From: Macrobrachium rosenbergii
Taxonomy: Eukaryota > Arthropoda > Malacostraca > Decapoda > Palaemonidae
Assembly: GCF_040412425.1 (NCBI RefSeq)
Contig: NC_089763.1
Coordinates: 52,316,587-52,380,586 of the forward strand
Reading direction: 5' to 3'
Length of the DNA: 64,000 nucleotides
A program made the translations under genes and the position numbers. Below the pieces are notes generated by a model. The model ran no database searches, was not told the DNA's origin, and saw nothing but the letters and a program-made list of their open reading frames with translations. This document shows, piece by piece, positions 1 to 10,840 of the stretch. How positions within the stretch are numbered: position 1 is the first letter of the stretch; every line of letters starts with the position of its first letter.

Positions 1-255
1 ACATGGATTCAATAAATACCTCCAGAAAAGGGACTAAATCTGCCCTTGTGCACCTCAGAATACAGGCTGATTTCAGTTACTTGTTTTATCTGAGGTTTTT
101 GAGAAGGCGCTCTCTAAGCATCTTGGTTGAAGATGACAGCCTGCTACCACCATTACAGTTTGGATTTCTTAAAGGCCTTGGTACATGCAATGCATTTTTG
201 TTACTATTGACCATATTGGTTTAGATTTTAGTGTAAACTTTGACCATGTGAAGAA
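1..255 (+). pseudogene. LINE reverse-transcriptase fragment
   Basis: Read across two frames, this stretch gives the non-LTR retrotransposon RT pattern: a lysine-glycine entry motif, then a tyrosine-arginine-x-isoleucine-serine block (degenerate YRPIS), then LPPLQFGFLKGLGTC, the usual Q-FGF-KG-GT finger region. At least one stop and one frameshift interrupt it, so it is dead. It begins at or before the window edge and ends abruptly near 255, where DIRS right-end sequence starts. The short blocks resemble the CR1/Jockey style of RT, but the clade cannot be fixed from 80 residues. Confidence 0.55.
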
Positions 256-281
256 CTTGTTTGAAATTCATCTATATACCG

Positions 282-905
282 GACTGTTTTTGGAGCATAA
301 AATGTCCATATATCCCCTCCTATCAATGTGGGATTCAGCTATGTAATTACTTGGTAAGTTACTTACATGAAAATGGTATTTTTATGATAAAGTTAAGTTT
401 CATATATACTTACCAAGTAATTACAGATCAGGGCCCTCTTTCCTCCCCTCTCATGGACATTGAGCATAAAAGAAGTGAACTCTTCTGCTTGGTTGTTCCT
501 ATTGTTCCCCAGTAGTGGGCAGGCTAGTCACCTACACAAAAACAATAGAATCGCTACCACGAACTTCAAATTTTAGCTGCCGCGCAAGTAGAAAGTATAG
601 CTATGTCATTACTTGGCAAGTATATATGAAATCTAATTTTATCATAAAAATACCATTTTTGTATATACTTACCAAGTAATTACGGATTGGAACCCTCCCT
701 TCCTCCCCTCTCACAGACATAAGGGCACAAACAGAATGAGGTTTTCTGATAACTTGTTTCCAGTGCTCTCGGTGGGCAGGGGTTGTCACCTACACTAAAC
801 TATCAAAGCGCTACAGTGATTTTTTAAATAAAGGCTGCCGAGCGAGTAAGAACTATAGCTATGTAATTACTTGGTAAATATGTATGAAACTTAATTTTAT
901 CATGA
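282..905 (+). mobile_element. Duplicated right end of a DIRS-like element
   Basis: Two successive copies of a right-terminal unit are seen. Each has a reverse arm (ACTTACCAAGTAATTAC at 408-424 and 667-683), a GC-richer stretch ending in GTGGGCAGG...TCACCTACAC, and a terminal motif near GCTATGTAATTACTTGG. The first unit also has the forward arm (about 340-355), making the ICR hairpin. Period is about 259 bp. The same architecture ends the DIRS-like copies at 9.5, 32.4, 40.3 and 44.3 kb. No coding part precedes it, because LINE sequence abuts at about 255. So this is a right-end remnant, tandemly doubled. Confidence 0.65.
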
Positions 906-1380
906 AAATAACATTTTTAATAGTACCAGAACCAAATACTGTATACCTCAAACTGTCATCCAAAAACACTTTAATATCATTTCAAAGTCATCTTACAACA
1001 TTATCCTTAAAAATATATGGCTTACAGCTACACATGCACACTCCTACAACTGTTACTCTTACCTAGGCAAAAACAAATCAAGTTACCCTTATATTTAGGC
1101 ACTCACATTTTCTTTCATACAGTATTCAAGCCTTACTGTTTTCTTTTAACGTAGAGAGGGGTAACATTGGTACATTGTTTGGCAAATGGTTTTTAAGAAA
1201 AAAAATTTATTGATACAGTAATATTTCGATCTTACATGATTCATGTTGCGCGAATTCACACAGACGAATTTTCATTGTAACCTAAGTAATTGGCATAAGC
1301 GATTTTTTCAGACACAAGAAATTCTCGAGAAACCCTGCAGAAGTGGTTATGTTTAATTTTTGAAGTAATTTACAAGTTTT
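906..1380. other. AT-rich intronic sequence, nothing recognised
   Basis: No exon, RNA gene or transposon coding similarity could be seen. The last 60 bases resemble the start of the 406 bp repeat that follows. Confidence 0.4.
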
Positions 1381-1616
1381 CATGCTTTTATGTGTAAAAT
1401 CTGTATGAAAAATGCATTTCATGCTTTTGTGTAAAATCTGCATGAAAAATGCATTTCATGCTTTTATGTGTAAAATCTGTATGAAAATGCATTTCATGGT
1501 TTTATGTGTAAAATCTGTATGAAAAATGTATTTCATGCTTTTATGTGTAAAATCTGTATGAAAAATGCATTTCATGCTTTTATGTGTAAAATCTATATGA
1601 AAAATGTATTTTTATT
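1380..1616. repeat. Minisatellite, period about 40 bp, six copies
   Basis: The unit CATGCTTTTATGTGTAAAATCTG followed by TATGAAAAATGCATTT recurs about six times head to tail with one-base indels. Short open frames across it (MCKICMKN repeats) are a by-product of the repeat, not a gene. Confidence 0.85.
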
Positions 1617-1654
1617 TTTGTACATGCATAAATATGATGCAAAGGTGATTTCAG

Positions 1655-2220
1655 CACATTCAGTTAGTGTACTTTTACAAGATGTGATACCCATTTGCAA
1701 AGTTACTGCACATTTCAAAGATGATACCCCTGCAGAAAATGCTTGTTTAATTACATTTATAAGTTTTGATGCTTTTAACTGTAAAATCGATATGGAAAAT
1801 TTATATTTATATTTTTGTACGTAAATATCATACAAGTATGTCCATTCGCAAAGTCTTTGTCACTAGGACTTCACATGACCTTGAGATGAGGTTCAGTCAT
1901 GCTCATTTGATAAAATGAATTCGTTAATGTAATATCAGAGATGTAACTAAGAGCTGTATAAGTGTCATTCATTGAAAATTGCTTTGTTAACCACAGAGAA
2001 AAGTGCTGGTGCAACCACGGAGAAAAGTGCTGGTGCAATCTGTATTTGCATGTAATTACAGCACGTTCAGTTGGTGTACTTTTACAAGATGTGATACCCA
2101 TTTGCAAAGTTACTGCACTTTTCAAAGATGATACTCCTGCAGAAAGTGTGTTTAATTTTATAAGTTTTGGTATTTTTAGGTGTAAAATCAGAATGGAAAA
2201 TTTGTATTTATATATTTAGG
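1655..2220. repeat. Larger tandem duplication, period about 406 bp
   Basis: GTGTACTTTTACAAGATGTGATACCC starts near 1668 and again near 2074. Each copy is followed by the same 100-plus bases with GTTACTGCAC, AAAGATGATAC and CTGCAGAAA. A third, partial copy appears near 1320-1400 and merges into the 40 bp minisatellite, so the minisatellite looks like a local expansion inside one unit. Confidence 0.75.
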
Positions 2221-2252
2221 CATAAATACGATACAAAAGCAGTACAGTAACA

Positions 2253-2254
<2 letters not shown>

Positions 2255-2337
<83 letters not shown>
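2255..2337. repeat. (CT)n microsatellite
   Basis: About 41 uninterrupted CT dinucleotides. Confidence 0.97.
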
Positions 2338-2339
<2 letters not shown>

Positions 2340-3042
2340 GCTCAGACATATTTTTACAACTATTATTTGTCTGTACGTCATTACCTGTACAGTATATAAT
2401 TTTAAATTGATTGAATTTTACCTGCAATGTACTACCTTCTACAAACATTATGTACATGTTTTTGTTATTTTATTGAATTGTACCTTTGTTATGACTGTGA
2501 CGCATGAAGTTTACCTAGTGATGCAAAGAAAACGGCTTTTACTCTAAGTGAAAAAGAAAATGGCATCCCATGAATTAGGGGTAACATTAGTTTACGTACA
2601 CATCTACTGTAAATGCGCTATTATGAAACTGTGCAGTACTCAATTTTTATGTCAACCATTTATTTCTTTTTTAATGGTAATAAGCTATATTTTAAATAAA
2701 ATTACACTAACTTTAGCTCATTTAAAAGTTAGCTTAATACTTTGGGAGCATGATTATGGTGATATTTAGTAATTAAACTCTAGAAATAAATATTTATTAG
2801 CATTTTTAAAGACCATGCCAAACTTAGACGAAAATTCACCTTGCGCGAGGGGCTCCGGAACCTAACCTCGCATAAGTTCAGGGTTTGATTGTATTTTGCT
2901 GTTTTCATTAATATTAAAATAGTATTTAAAAATTAGTAAATAATTTTTTTATCATAAAAAATGTATTTAGTCACAAAAATAAAATAAAAATAATGAGCAA
3001 ATATTGAAGATATGCTCTACAAAAAATCTACAAGTAGGTGAA
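2338..3042. other. AT-rich sequence left of DIRS copy 1
   Basis: No protein similarity or RNA structure was seen. It ends where the left end of DIRS copy 1 begins. Confidence 0.4.
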
Positions 3043-3060
3043 TTTTATGTATGCAACTTA

Positions 3061-3211
3061 CCCAGTAATTACATTAGCTAAGAGTTTCTCTTGCCTCGGC
3101 AGCTTAAATGAAAAAATTCGCGGGTTAGCGCTTCAGTTTAGTGCAGGTAACTGGTCTCGCCCACTGATGAGAGTATCAGGAACTACTCGGCAAACATTCG
3201 TCATTACGTTT
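3061..3211 (+). repeat. Left terminal inverted repeat of DIRS copy 1
   Basis: It pairs with 9302-9451 over about 150 bp with scattered substitutions. The 18 bases outside it (ATTTTATGTATGCAACTT) match, in reverse complement, the left half of this copy's ICR, which supports the call that the element extends to about 3043. Confidence 0.85.
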
Positions 3212-4124
3212 TTGCCGATGCTCGAGTCAACACAGAGGGTTTTTTGTCAGCTTTGTTCTTAAATTTGCCGATCAGAGACCAGATTTTGGTGATGTTTTAT
3301 CGCCGAATTCGGAAGCCTTCAAGCTTACAGCATTCAGGATAGTTTTTGATTGTTTTGTTTAATTTGTCATATTTCACGACAGTAGAGAACTCATAATCAA
3401 TTGTTTAACTACCGACAGCATAGTTTAACTGACGATTTTGCCTTTACCGGTAATTGTAAACGTGTTCTTTGCCGAACCAGTAACATGATTTTGTTTCTTA
3501 TCTGCAAGTCTCAGTCTTCAATAGAATATGAGACTTGTATGTATTATGATACTGTGTGTACTTCGTCTTGAATAGCGTATAATGTGTTTGCTACCAAACA
3601 ATTTCCTTTGTAGAGAAACTTACAGTTTTGCGTTCGCTGCCTCTTCTTTAGCATAAAATATTAATGTTGCGTTATCTACCCAACCAATATTTTCGTTTTT
3701 GAAAGACGTAACTGTAAATCTCAAACATGTGACAGAAATTGAGACATAGATATCATCTTAGTCCGTAAAGGTTAACTTTCCTTTTCCGAGTACTGTAGTG
3801 TAATAAACATAACGTTGTATTCGCTCTGAACCGATTTTTTGAATGAAATGCACTAGCGAGTCTCAAATGATGTTTGATGAGTATTGAGATATGTATGTTA
3901 AAGGAATTGAGATATCTGTATAATTGTACTCTGTGTACTTCATAAATTTGTTCTTAAAAAATTAATTGAACATATTATTACACTTTCCTTTGCAGAGAAC
4001 TGAAAAGTGAAAGGGCAGGAATACAGTGGGAGAGAATTGTGCTCATTGTTTTGGTTACAACGTGCTTTCGGAGGATGACAGGAATCGTGAAGAGTACACA
4101 TTTTTTAGCTCCTTCTATGAGCAC

Positions 4125-4420
4125 CCAGTAGCACTCTCCTGCTCTAACTGCAGAACGCTTGGTGCCTGCTCAAGCTACTGGCTTGACGGCCACCAACTGC
4201 AGAATGCTCAGAGCCCGCTCGAGCTACTGGCTCGGCGACCGCCAACTGCAGAGCGCTTGGCGCCTGCTCGAGCTACTGGCGCAACGGCCACCAACTGCAG
4301 AGCGCTCGGCGCCTACTCGAGCTAGTGGCTCGGCAGCCACCAATTGCAGAGTGCTCAGCACCTGCTCGAGCTACTGGCTCGAAGGCTGCCAACTGCAGAA
4401 CGCTTCAGGCGCTCGGGGCT
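4125..4420. repeat. 49 bp tandem repeat in the gag leader of DIRS copy 1
   Basis: Unit starts (GCTACTGGCT) fall at 4174, 4223, 4272, 4321 and 4370, exactly 49 bp apart, with a degenerate unit on each side. Because 49 is not a multiple of three, successive units are read in different frames. The array creates overlapping GC-rich ORFs that should not be called genes. Confidence 0.9.
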
Positions 4421-4596
4421 CACTCTCTGGCGCCTCGGCATTCGCTATTGGGCGGGCACTCAGCGCCAGTTCCTGGTACTCTGGCGCCATCTAAGTCATC
4501 TCTCTCCCACTGCTAACCTTCCTGCCCATTTTATCCACTTGCTCTCTCGCCTGGCTCCCTCACTTCCTTCTCATGCCATTGCCAGTCTTGTTTTAG

Positions 4597-5576
4597 GTTA
4601 ATAGGTGTTAACCTTGTGATAGTGAAGTATTGTGCAGTGGAGGAGGTGTCTACTCGTCCCTTGATTCTCCTAGACAAAGGTCCCTGTCACACTCCCATAC
4701 ACCGGGAGGAGACATATTGGAAGTTCAAGGGAGGTCGGGGGGTTACACATGGGTATTCGCCCCTGCAGTTGAGCCTGTTGCCGGTCCCAGGTATCAACAG
4801 ACAGCCTGGAAAGGCATCTCTCTGGATGCGTAGTGGATGGGCGACTGCTTGTCCTGCTGATTCTCCTAGGCGCAGGTCACTGCCATACTCCCCTCTACCT
4901 GGGAGGAGGCATACCGGCAGCCCAAGGGAGGTCAGTGGCGTCTGCCCACGGGCAGTCATCTCCCCAGTCCAACCTGTTGCATTCCAGGTTGCGACCAGGG
5001 ACAGCCACTGGAAAGGCATCTCGGAAGTGCATCGGCTTTCATCAGGTTCTGAAGAGGCGTTGCCTCGTAGGAGCCGTCTTTCATGGAGGATTCTTGCCCG
5101 CTCAGAGACGCTTCTCGGGTAAAGATCAGTCCCCACATCTCCCTTACAAGAGAATGAGGGAGCCCTCCTTGAGTCCTCAACCTTCATGCAGCAAGTGGGG
5201 CACTCCAGAGCTTTTTTCTCCTCTCCTCAGCGCCAGGAGCGAGGTTCTAGCTCTCTAAACCTCTCAGGCGAGCAGCTCCAGGTTTCACGTAAGCGCCCTG
5301 TTTCCTCGGAACATCCTGTTTCGGTGGGACGTCATGCTGAGCACCCTGAAGCAGACAAGCATCCTGTAGCAGCCGAGCGCCCTGATGTGGCCCAGCGCCC
5401 TGATGCAGCCCAGCGCCCTGATGCAGTCAGGCACCCTGAGTCAGGGTCGACGTTCTCTTTCGCCGAGCGCCTGAAGCTGCCAAACTTCCGAGCTTTTCTG
5501 AACCTTATCAAGTTTCCAAGTGCCCTGCATCTTTGGACAAGCCTTCTTCTGCTTTGGACCCAGCACTTGAACCTTT

Positions 5577-5611
<35 letters not shown>

Positions 5612-6440
5612 AGATATCCTTCACCTTTTACAGAAACCTGCAGCGCAGACTGCCCCTGGATCAGATATGATGACATCTCCGATTTCTTCTATGGAGGAAG
5701 AAGAGAGCAGGATACGTCTTCTATGCTGTATCTCCTTAAGTGCCTTCTTCAGCAGTTCAAGGATTTTTCACTCCGTTCTCTCCTTCTTCTCCAGGTTTGT
5801 CTTACATGATGAGCTATCAGCCTATGGATTCAACTAGTCTTCCTAAGATGGTTCTTTCTAAATCTTTGAAGAAAGCTCTTCGCCAAGTAGAGGAATGGCT
5901 TTCTGACAAGAGGGATCAAGGAAGGGCCTGTTTTAGTGTTCCCCCTCTCATCTCTCACGTAGGCGGTACTTGCCATATGCAATGGGAGAAGCTCCTTCCC
6001 AGGAAATGCCTGCCTCCTTCCAGGAGGACTTTTCTGTGCTCATTGGCTCGGGACGGAGATCAACTCTCGCATCTGCGAAAACGTTTTCAGCTCAGGAGAT
6101 GGATCACCTGTTGAAGAGTATTTTTAAGACCTTTGAGGTGTTGAGTTTTCTCGACTGGTGTTTGGGAGCAGTCACCAAGAAGCTTCAAGATCTCCTTCCG
6201 TGTGTGCTGAAGCTGCAGACCTGGAGAATTTCCTCTCGCGCAGATAGAGCCATCAGAGATGGATCGCATGAAGTAGCTGCCCTGTATGCCATGGGTGTCC
6301 TGAAGAAGCGCAAACTGTGGGTCTTGTTTACAGCAGAGGGTGTTTCGACCCCACGAAAATCGGCCCTCCTGTTTTCCCCTCTGGATAAACAGCATTTGTT
6401 TCCTCAAGATCTTCCTCTTGCAAGTGAGGATTTAGTCCTT
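4597..6440 (+). pseudogene. Gag-like region of DIRS copy 1
   Basis: Several overlapping open frames (about 4833-5258, 5186-5809 and 5970-6440) together cover a Pro/Ser/Arg-rich, low-complexity protein. It has the same block order as the gag-like region of copy 2: a tandem hexapeptide block, then a conserved LPKMVLSKSLKKALRQVEEWLSDKR-type segment (5845-5915, matching MKLSISAKKALTRIDNWL in copy 2), then MDHLLKSIFKTFEVLSFLDW (6101-6160). A 32-base A run at 5579-5610 disrupts it. The function in DIRS elements is presumed to be RNA packaging, which is inference from position only. Confidence 0.6.
5291..5446 (+). repeat. 18 bp coding tandem repeat in gag-like region of copy 1
   Basis: The unit CAGCGCCCTGATGCAGCC (QRPDAA) repeats about eight times in frame. 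It is near-identical at 5375-5428 and degenerate to the left. Confidence 0.8.
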
Positions 6441-6659
6441 CATGCTCCTGTGGGGGTCAGACTTCGTCTCTGGGGAGAGATGGAGCAAAAGAGGAGCGGA
6501 GCAGTGGGTAGTCAAAGTTTTAAAAGAGGGATACTCTATCCCCTTCAAGGACAATCCGCCATTGACCGACACTCATGTTGTATTGACAGCTTACTCCATT
6601 GGCCAGGAGAAGTATTCGACCTTGTCGAAGGAAGTGCCCTCTCTTCTGAACAAAAAGGC

Positions 6660-7560
6660 AATAGAATTAGTGAAAATTGCAGATATCCCTGGACATGCAG
6701 GACACTTATTTCCATATTCCGGCTCACCCGGATTCAAGGAAATGCCTACGTTTCGTTTTTGAGGACCAGATTTTTCAAATTCGAGCTCTTTGTTTCGGTC
6801 TCTTGATGGCCCTGCAAGTCTTCACTGAGTGTTGGCTCCTTTGGCAGGTTGGCTACATTTAGCAGGAGTGAGGATCTCGCTGTAGCTGGATGATTGGCTA
6901 ATTCGATCACCCACAAAGAATCAATGCATGAAGGACTTGCAAAAAACTCTTCTCTTGACCCAGGGATTAGGACTAACAATGACCTTCGAGAAGTCACAAA
7001 TGACTCCCACTCAGAAGATTCTTTATTTGGGAGTTCTGATAGACTCCCTGAGTTTTCGGGCTTCACCATCACTCAGGAGAGTGGAAGACTGTCTGAGGAA
7101 GGTAGACCTCCTCTTATCACTTCGTTCTTGCTCCACCACCCAGTGGATGAGTCTCTTGGGGACGTTGCCTTCTCTGGAGCAATTCGTAAGACTAGGGAGA
7201 CTTCACATTAGACCTCTCCAGTTCCAGTTTTTTTTAAGAGCTTGCTGGGATTGGAAGTTCATCAGGACAACCATGTCTTTCTGATAACCTCAGAGATAAA
7301 GGAGGATCTGCAGAGGTGGAGGTCCTAGGAAAGACTTTCGGAAGGGAAGTCGCTTGCTCCAGTGAGCCCTGACCTAGACTTCTTTTCCGACGCATCGGAT
7401 GTAGGTTGGGGAGCACTCCTGGGGAATCAGGAAGTCTCAGGGAAGTGGTCTTCAGAGGAGAAAGAGATGAATATCAATGTGAAGGAGTTGAAGGCGATAC
7501 ATCTAGGTCTACAACATTTTGTGATGCAGGTACACAACAAGACAATACTGTAGTGGTACA
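6660..7560 (+). pseudogene. Reverse transcriptase and RNase H of DIRS copy 1
   Basis: RT blocks are recognisable in shifting frames: KKAIELV (about 6650), ISLDMQDTYFHIPAHP (6678-6727), FQIRALCFGL (6771-6806) and TFEKSQMTPTQKILYLGVLID (6981-7040). RNase H follows with FFSDASDVGWGALLGNQEVSG (7379-7443), carrying the first catalytic Asp, and then VHADNTTARVV (7556-7590), where a T-D-N-T motif is expected. The YLDD box is damaged: in-frame stops occur around 6860-6890, where the YLDD loop should be. Sequence right of 7600 switches to GC-rich repeat material, so the C-terminal part of pol is lost. Confidence 0.8.
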
Positions 7561-7599
7561 TGCGGACAATACCACGGCCCGAGTTGTTTTTTCCTCACC

Positions 7600-8820
7600 T
7601 GATTTTCACCTCACCTGGCACCAGCTGCAGCTGGGTGCCTGCTCTACCCCGAGCTGCTAGGAGTGCCCACCAGCTCCCAACCAATTAGTTAGCTGACGAC
7701 CAGCTCTGCTGGCCCCACCCACAGCCTGGCACCAGCTCAGTACACCCAGCGCCAGCTTCCGGTGGTCTAACGCCAACTCTACTGCATCCTTGGCTCTGGA
7801 GAGGAGTTGGAAGCTTGTTTTCTGTTGGAGTTTTATGGTATGACCTCAGCAGGATTGGAAGCATAGGAGGTTTTTTCATGACCTTTAATGTCCTAGCACC
7901 CTCCGTCTAAGAACATGTGGTCCTCTCTTGTTTTTTCTGATGTCACTCTTAGTTTCTGGAGAGCTATTGGCCTACTTTTAGTGGAAGCTAGACACATCAG
8001 TACAACCTCCCCTCATAGCTTTCAGGCACTGTGTGCCCCCGACGTCCAGTCTATAATCAACCTCCGAGACACTCTGAGAAGTAGGAAAGCATTTTGCTCC
8101 TTTTTAGGGAGGCTAAAGATGTCAGAACAGCTTCTACCTCCTTAGCTTTCAGCCACTGTATGCCCCTGACGTCCACTCGACAATTGTCCTTTGGGAAGTG
8201 TAATCAATCTTCACTACTCGCCTTTCGAAGAAAGTCTAAATAGTGTTAGATTCTTGCAGTACCTTGCGATCATTATTAGTAACTGGCATGGTATCGTAGA
8301 AGGAAGCACAGGATTCTCTCCTACTATCTATTCACCTTGTAGTAAGGGGCCGAGACTTGTGAGAGCCGGAGATTTCAATTTACCTGGAGCACCCATCACT
8401 GTCAGTGATTGGGTCATGGTCTGTTTTTCAGTGCAAGTGACAGTCATATCTGGTTGTTTTTATTGGTATTACGCCCATGGCAAGGTTAATTATGTATGCT
8501 GTGTCGGCCATCGGTGCACACCTTCGTCTCAAAGCTTAATCTTATACATCATCAGCCATTAGAGTACTCCTTCGGTGCGAAGTGTCCCACTTAAGTAGAA
8601 GCGCTAGCACTCCAGGCTTTACTGCCACGCTGCTACAGGTTAAGTTGTGCAACAACCAGAGGCAGTTCTATACTGCAGGCTCTCTTAACTAACAAGGAAC
8701 TACAAGCATTGTGTCCAATGTGGGCAACTTATCTATTATCTCAAATCATTACATGAATTAATGGTTGGGATCAGAATTTGTCCATGATTCCCCACCACCT
8801 GTCAATGTGGAATCAGCTAA
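7600..8820 (+). other. YR scraps and 3' untranslated block of DIRS copy 1
   Basis: 7620-7800 is GC-rich, full of CCAGCTC / GCGCCAGC words like the gag leader. Near 8108-8160, AKDVRTASTSLAF is a degenerate version of the YR block KAHEIRAIATSLA, and a second, worse copy lies at about 7980-8030. From 8220 onward the sequence (GCAGTACCTTGCGAT ... ACTGGCATGGTATC ... TATTACGCCCA) is shared with 31590-31870 in copy 3, 38520-38750 in copy 4 and 43590-43830 in copy 5. Confidence 0.6.
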
Positions 8821-9262
8821 TGTAATTGCTGGGTAAGTTGCATACAGTACACCCCCCGTATTCGCGTTCTCTTGGTTCGCGGACTCACGCATTCGCGGGT
8901 TTCTCTGTGGAACACATCTAGCCATCGTTAGCGGAAAATTCGCCCATTCGCAGTATTTTTCACTGAGAAATATTCACTAATTACTGTATTTTCATATAAT
9001 TTTCATGAATAAATGCACTTTTTTGTGATAAAACTATTAAAATACTCAGGTATAAGCATTTTTACAGGTTTTTTCTTGGTTTAAGCTATCAAAATGGGCA
9101 GTTCTAAGTGTTTTTAGAGGGGTTTTAAGCATTTGCGGATTTGACCTATTCGCGGGGGGGTGTGGGACGCATCCCCCACGAATACGGGGGGTTCACTGTA
9201 TATAAAAATGGCATTTTTATAATAAAATGAAGTTTTATATATACTTACCCAGTAATTATGGA
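8816..9262. repeat. ICR hairpin of DIRS copy 1, split by a MITE
   Basis: The forward arm GCTAATGTAATTGCTGGGTAAGTTGCA (8816-8842) and the reverse arm ACTTACCCAGTAATTA (about 9243-9258) would be adjacent without the MITE. The spacer TTTATAATAAAATGAAGTTTTATATA (about 9216-9241) is the reverse complement of the sequence just outside the right terminal repeat. Confidence 0.75.
8845..9198. mobile_element. CAGT-ended MITE, TA target duplication
   Basis: A 354 bp element begins CAGTACACCCCCCGTATTCG and ends with the near-complement CGAATACGGGGGGTTCACTG. It is flanked by TA (8843-8844 and 9199-9200), as expected of Tc1/mariner/pogo-superfamily MITEs. It has no coding capacity. A related truncated copy is at 44973-45305. 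Confidence 0.85.
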
Positions 9263-9301
9263 TGGAGCCCTCCATCCTCCCCGCGCATGGACATAAAGGA
9301 T

Positions 9302-9451
9302 AAACATAATGACGAATGTTTGCCGAGTAGTTCCTGATACTCTCGTTAGTGGGCAAGACCAGTCATCTGCACTAAACTGAAGCACTGACCCGCGAATTTT
9401 TTAATTTAAGCTGCCAAGGCAAGAGAAACTCTAGCTAATGTAATTACTGGG
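9302..9451 (-). repeat. Right terminal inverted repeat of DIRS copy 1
   Basis: Partner of 3061-3211. The right end then extends through about 9497 (TATAAAACTTCATTTTATTAT), the part mirrored in the ICR. Confidence 0.85.
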
Positions 9452-9497
9452 AACTAAAAAGCGGAATATATAAAACTTCATTTTATTATAAAAATGT

Positions 9498-10408
9498 CAT
9501 TTTTCCTAAGTTATTTGGACTTGTGTTCCACAGAAAAGTTAGCAAATAGGTGAATCCGGAACGAATGCCTAAAACTTCATTTTATTATAAATAGTCATTT
9601 TTCCTAAGGGGGTTAAACTGTGAATCCAATAATCCTGAAACCAAATAGTCGGGGGTAAACTGTATTGTCATAACTTCTTTTTAACTTGACTGAGACTGTA
9701 TGTATGTTTGGTCAATCTGGGATGCAATATACACTTTACCTCATGTATTTATTCTGAAAATTGAGATTATCTGTAAAAATGCAAATATTTTAATGTTTAA
9801 AAAGGAAAATATTCTGATTATCTGTGAAAGTCCAGTTATTCAAAATAAACAATTTTTTAGATTTGAAAAAATAAAGCCGATTCTTGTCAGGCACTCAGTT
9901 TCTGAAAAGGTAGAAACTAAATAGAAATTACATAGTAAAACCAACAAAGTACATTAAAGTATTAAAGAAAAAAATTTATTTTATAATTATTACATTGTGT
10001 ATAGAATATCACATTATCTTTTAATAACATGTTTCAAGTAAATTTTTACTTGTAGTCATTAAAGCCTCCAAAAATATGACCCTGAGAAGTTATTATTGCA
10101 GCTGGACCTTCATAGATTCTTTGCTACAATGCAAATTTTTTATTGTTTAATGATGTCAGACTATGACAGAAATTGGAGTCTTAGCAAATTTTTTAAATAT
10201 TCCTCTCTACCAACCTGACCACTTGTGATTCAAGAGATACACAAATGCAAAAAAATATGAATGTGCTGGGTAAACAATGTTTTGCACCTTTGAAAATTAT
10301 AAAATGATTTTCTCTTTTTATGTAGAAAGACAGTCTGCAGATTGTATTATAAACTGGGAAAATAAAATATATTGACTAGTTATAAGAGCTGTATTTTTGT
10401 ATTTGCAG
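9498..10408. other. Intron sequence before the first visible NDUFA10 exon
   Basis: AT-rich with no coding blocks. 9535-9620 carries a second run resembling the element end (AACTTCATTTTATTATAAAT), so a short duplication flanks copy 1. The polypyrimidine tract and AG acceptor sit at 10391-10408. Confidence 0.5.
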
Positions 10409-10495
10409 GTCAGGGTGTTGTAATGGAAAGGAGTGTTTACAGTGATTTAGTGTTTGCAGAAACCTTGGCTCATTTTGGTTACTTGAGCAAGAAAG
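10409..10495 (+). CDS. NDUFA10: NDUFA10 internal exon (first one visible)
   Basis: The exon encodes GQGVVMERSVYSDLVFAET and then LAHFGYLSKK. This is the conserved G-x-G-V-V-x-E-R-S segment of NDUFA10, the deoxynucleoside-kinase-fold accessory subunit of mitochondrial complex I. The E-R-S triad corresponds to the ERS/DRS motif of the dNK family. Length is 87 nt. It starts two bases into a codon after TTTGCAG and leaves one base (G) before the donor GTAAG at 10496. That G joins CT of the next exon to give Ala, so phases agree. In the human 355-residue protein this segment lies well into the chain, so the presequence and P-loop exons are missing from the window. Confidence 0.9.
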
Positions 10496-10680
10496 GTAAG
10501 CTTTGTGTGTCAAAACTCACAATATCTAAGGCTGCCCTGTCAGCTTAGGAAGACTGAGTACTGTAATGTGTGGGATAGGTGGAAAAGATTTTTTCATCAT
10601 AATATACTCATCTCTTTTGTATGACTTGACTTAGGTATTGTGGACCTCAAGATTTTAACTGGGTTCATGGTGAGAAGGAT

Positions 10681-10840
10681 TACCTGGCAGTTATATATAT
10701 ATAGCTTAATCCCTGTCGAACCGGCAGATTTTTCAAAACTCGCGGCAACCGCCGAATGGTAGGTGTCCGATAGGTGGTTAACAACCCTTACAGGGTGGTA
10801 GTTGGAATCATTCCCGTTTTCAGTTCCTCAGATCATCTCT
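10681..10840 (+). repeat. Left terminal inverted repeat of DIRS copy 2
   Basis: It begins TACCTGGCAGTTATATATAT and ends GATCATCTCT. Pairing with 17190-17349 is nearly base-perfect. Confidence 0.95.

Larger units (their letters stand above)
3043..9497 (+). mobile_element. DIRS-like retrotransposon, copy 1 (decayed, inverted ends intact)
   Basis: The left terminal inverted repeat (3061-3211) is the near-exact reverse complement of the right one (9302-9451); for example CATTAGCTAAGAGTTTCTC on the left matches GAGAAACTCTAGCTAATG on the right. Between them lie gag-like sequence with two tandem repeats (4125-5810), RT/RNase H (about 5970-7560) and YR scraps (about 7970-8170). A 3' untranslated block shared with copies 3, 4 and 5 follows (about 8190-8800), then an ICR hairpin split by a MITE at 8845-9198. 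Inverted ends plus an ICR plus RT-RH-YR order are the hallmarks of DIRS elements rather than LTR retrotransposons. All frames carry stops and shifts. Confidence 0.85.

Noticed and set aside
1380..1616. Possible CRISPR-like array (40 bp units)
   Set aside because: No spacers; it is a simple minisatellite with indels, partly derived from the 406 bp repeat.
4125..4420. Possible CRISPR-like array (49 bp units)
   Set aside because: Units are contiguous with no unique spacers, the genome is eukaryotic and the array sits in a DIRS leader.
5579..5610. Poly(A) run as the tail of a processed pseudogene or LINE insertion
   Set aside because: Gag-like sequence of DIRS copy 1 continues on both sides with no target duplication, so it is more likely a slippage expansion.
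1..10408. N-terminal NDUFA10 exons in the first 10 kb
   Set aside because: I looked for a P-loop (G-x-x-G-x-G-K) and flanking conserved blocks near splice signals and found none; they are presumed to lie outside the window.
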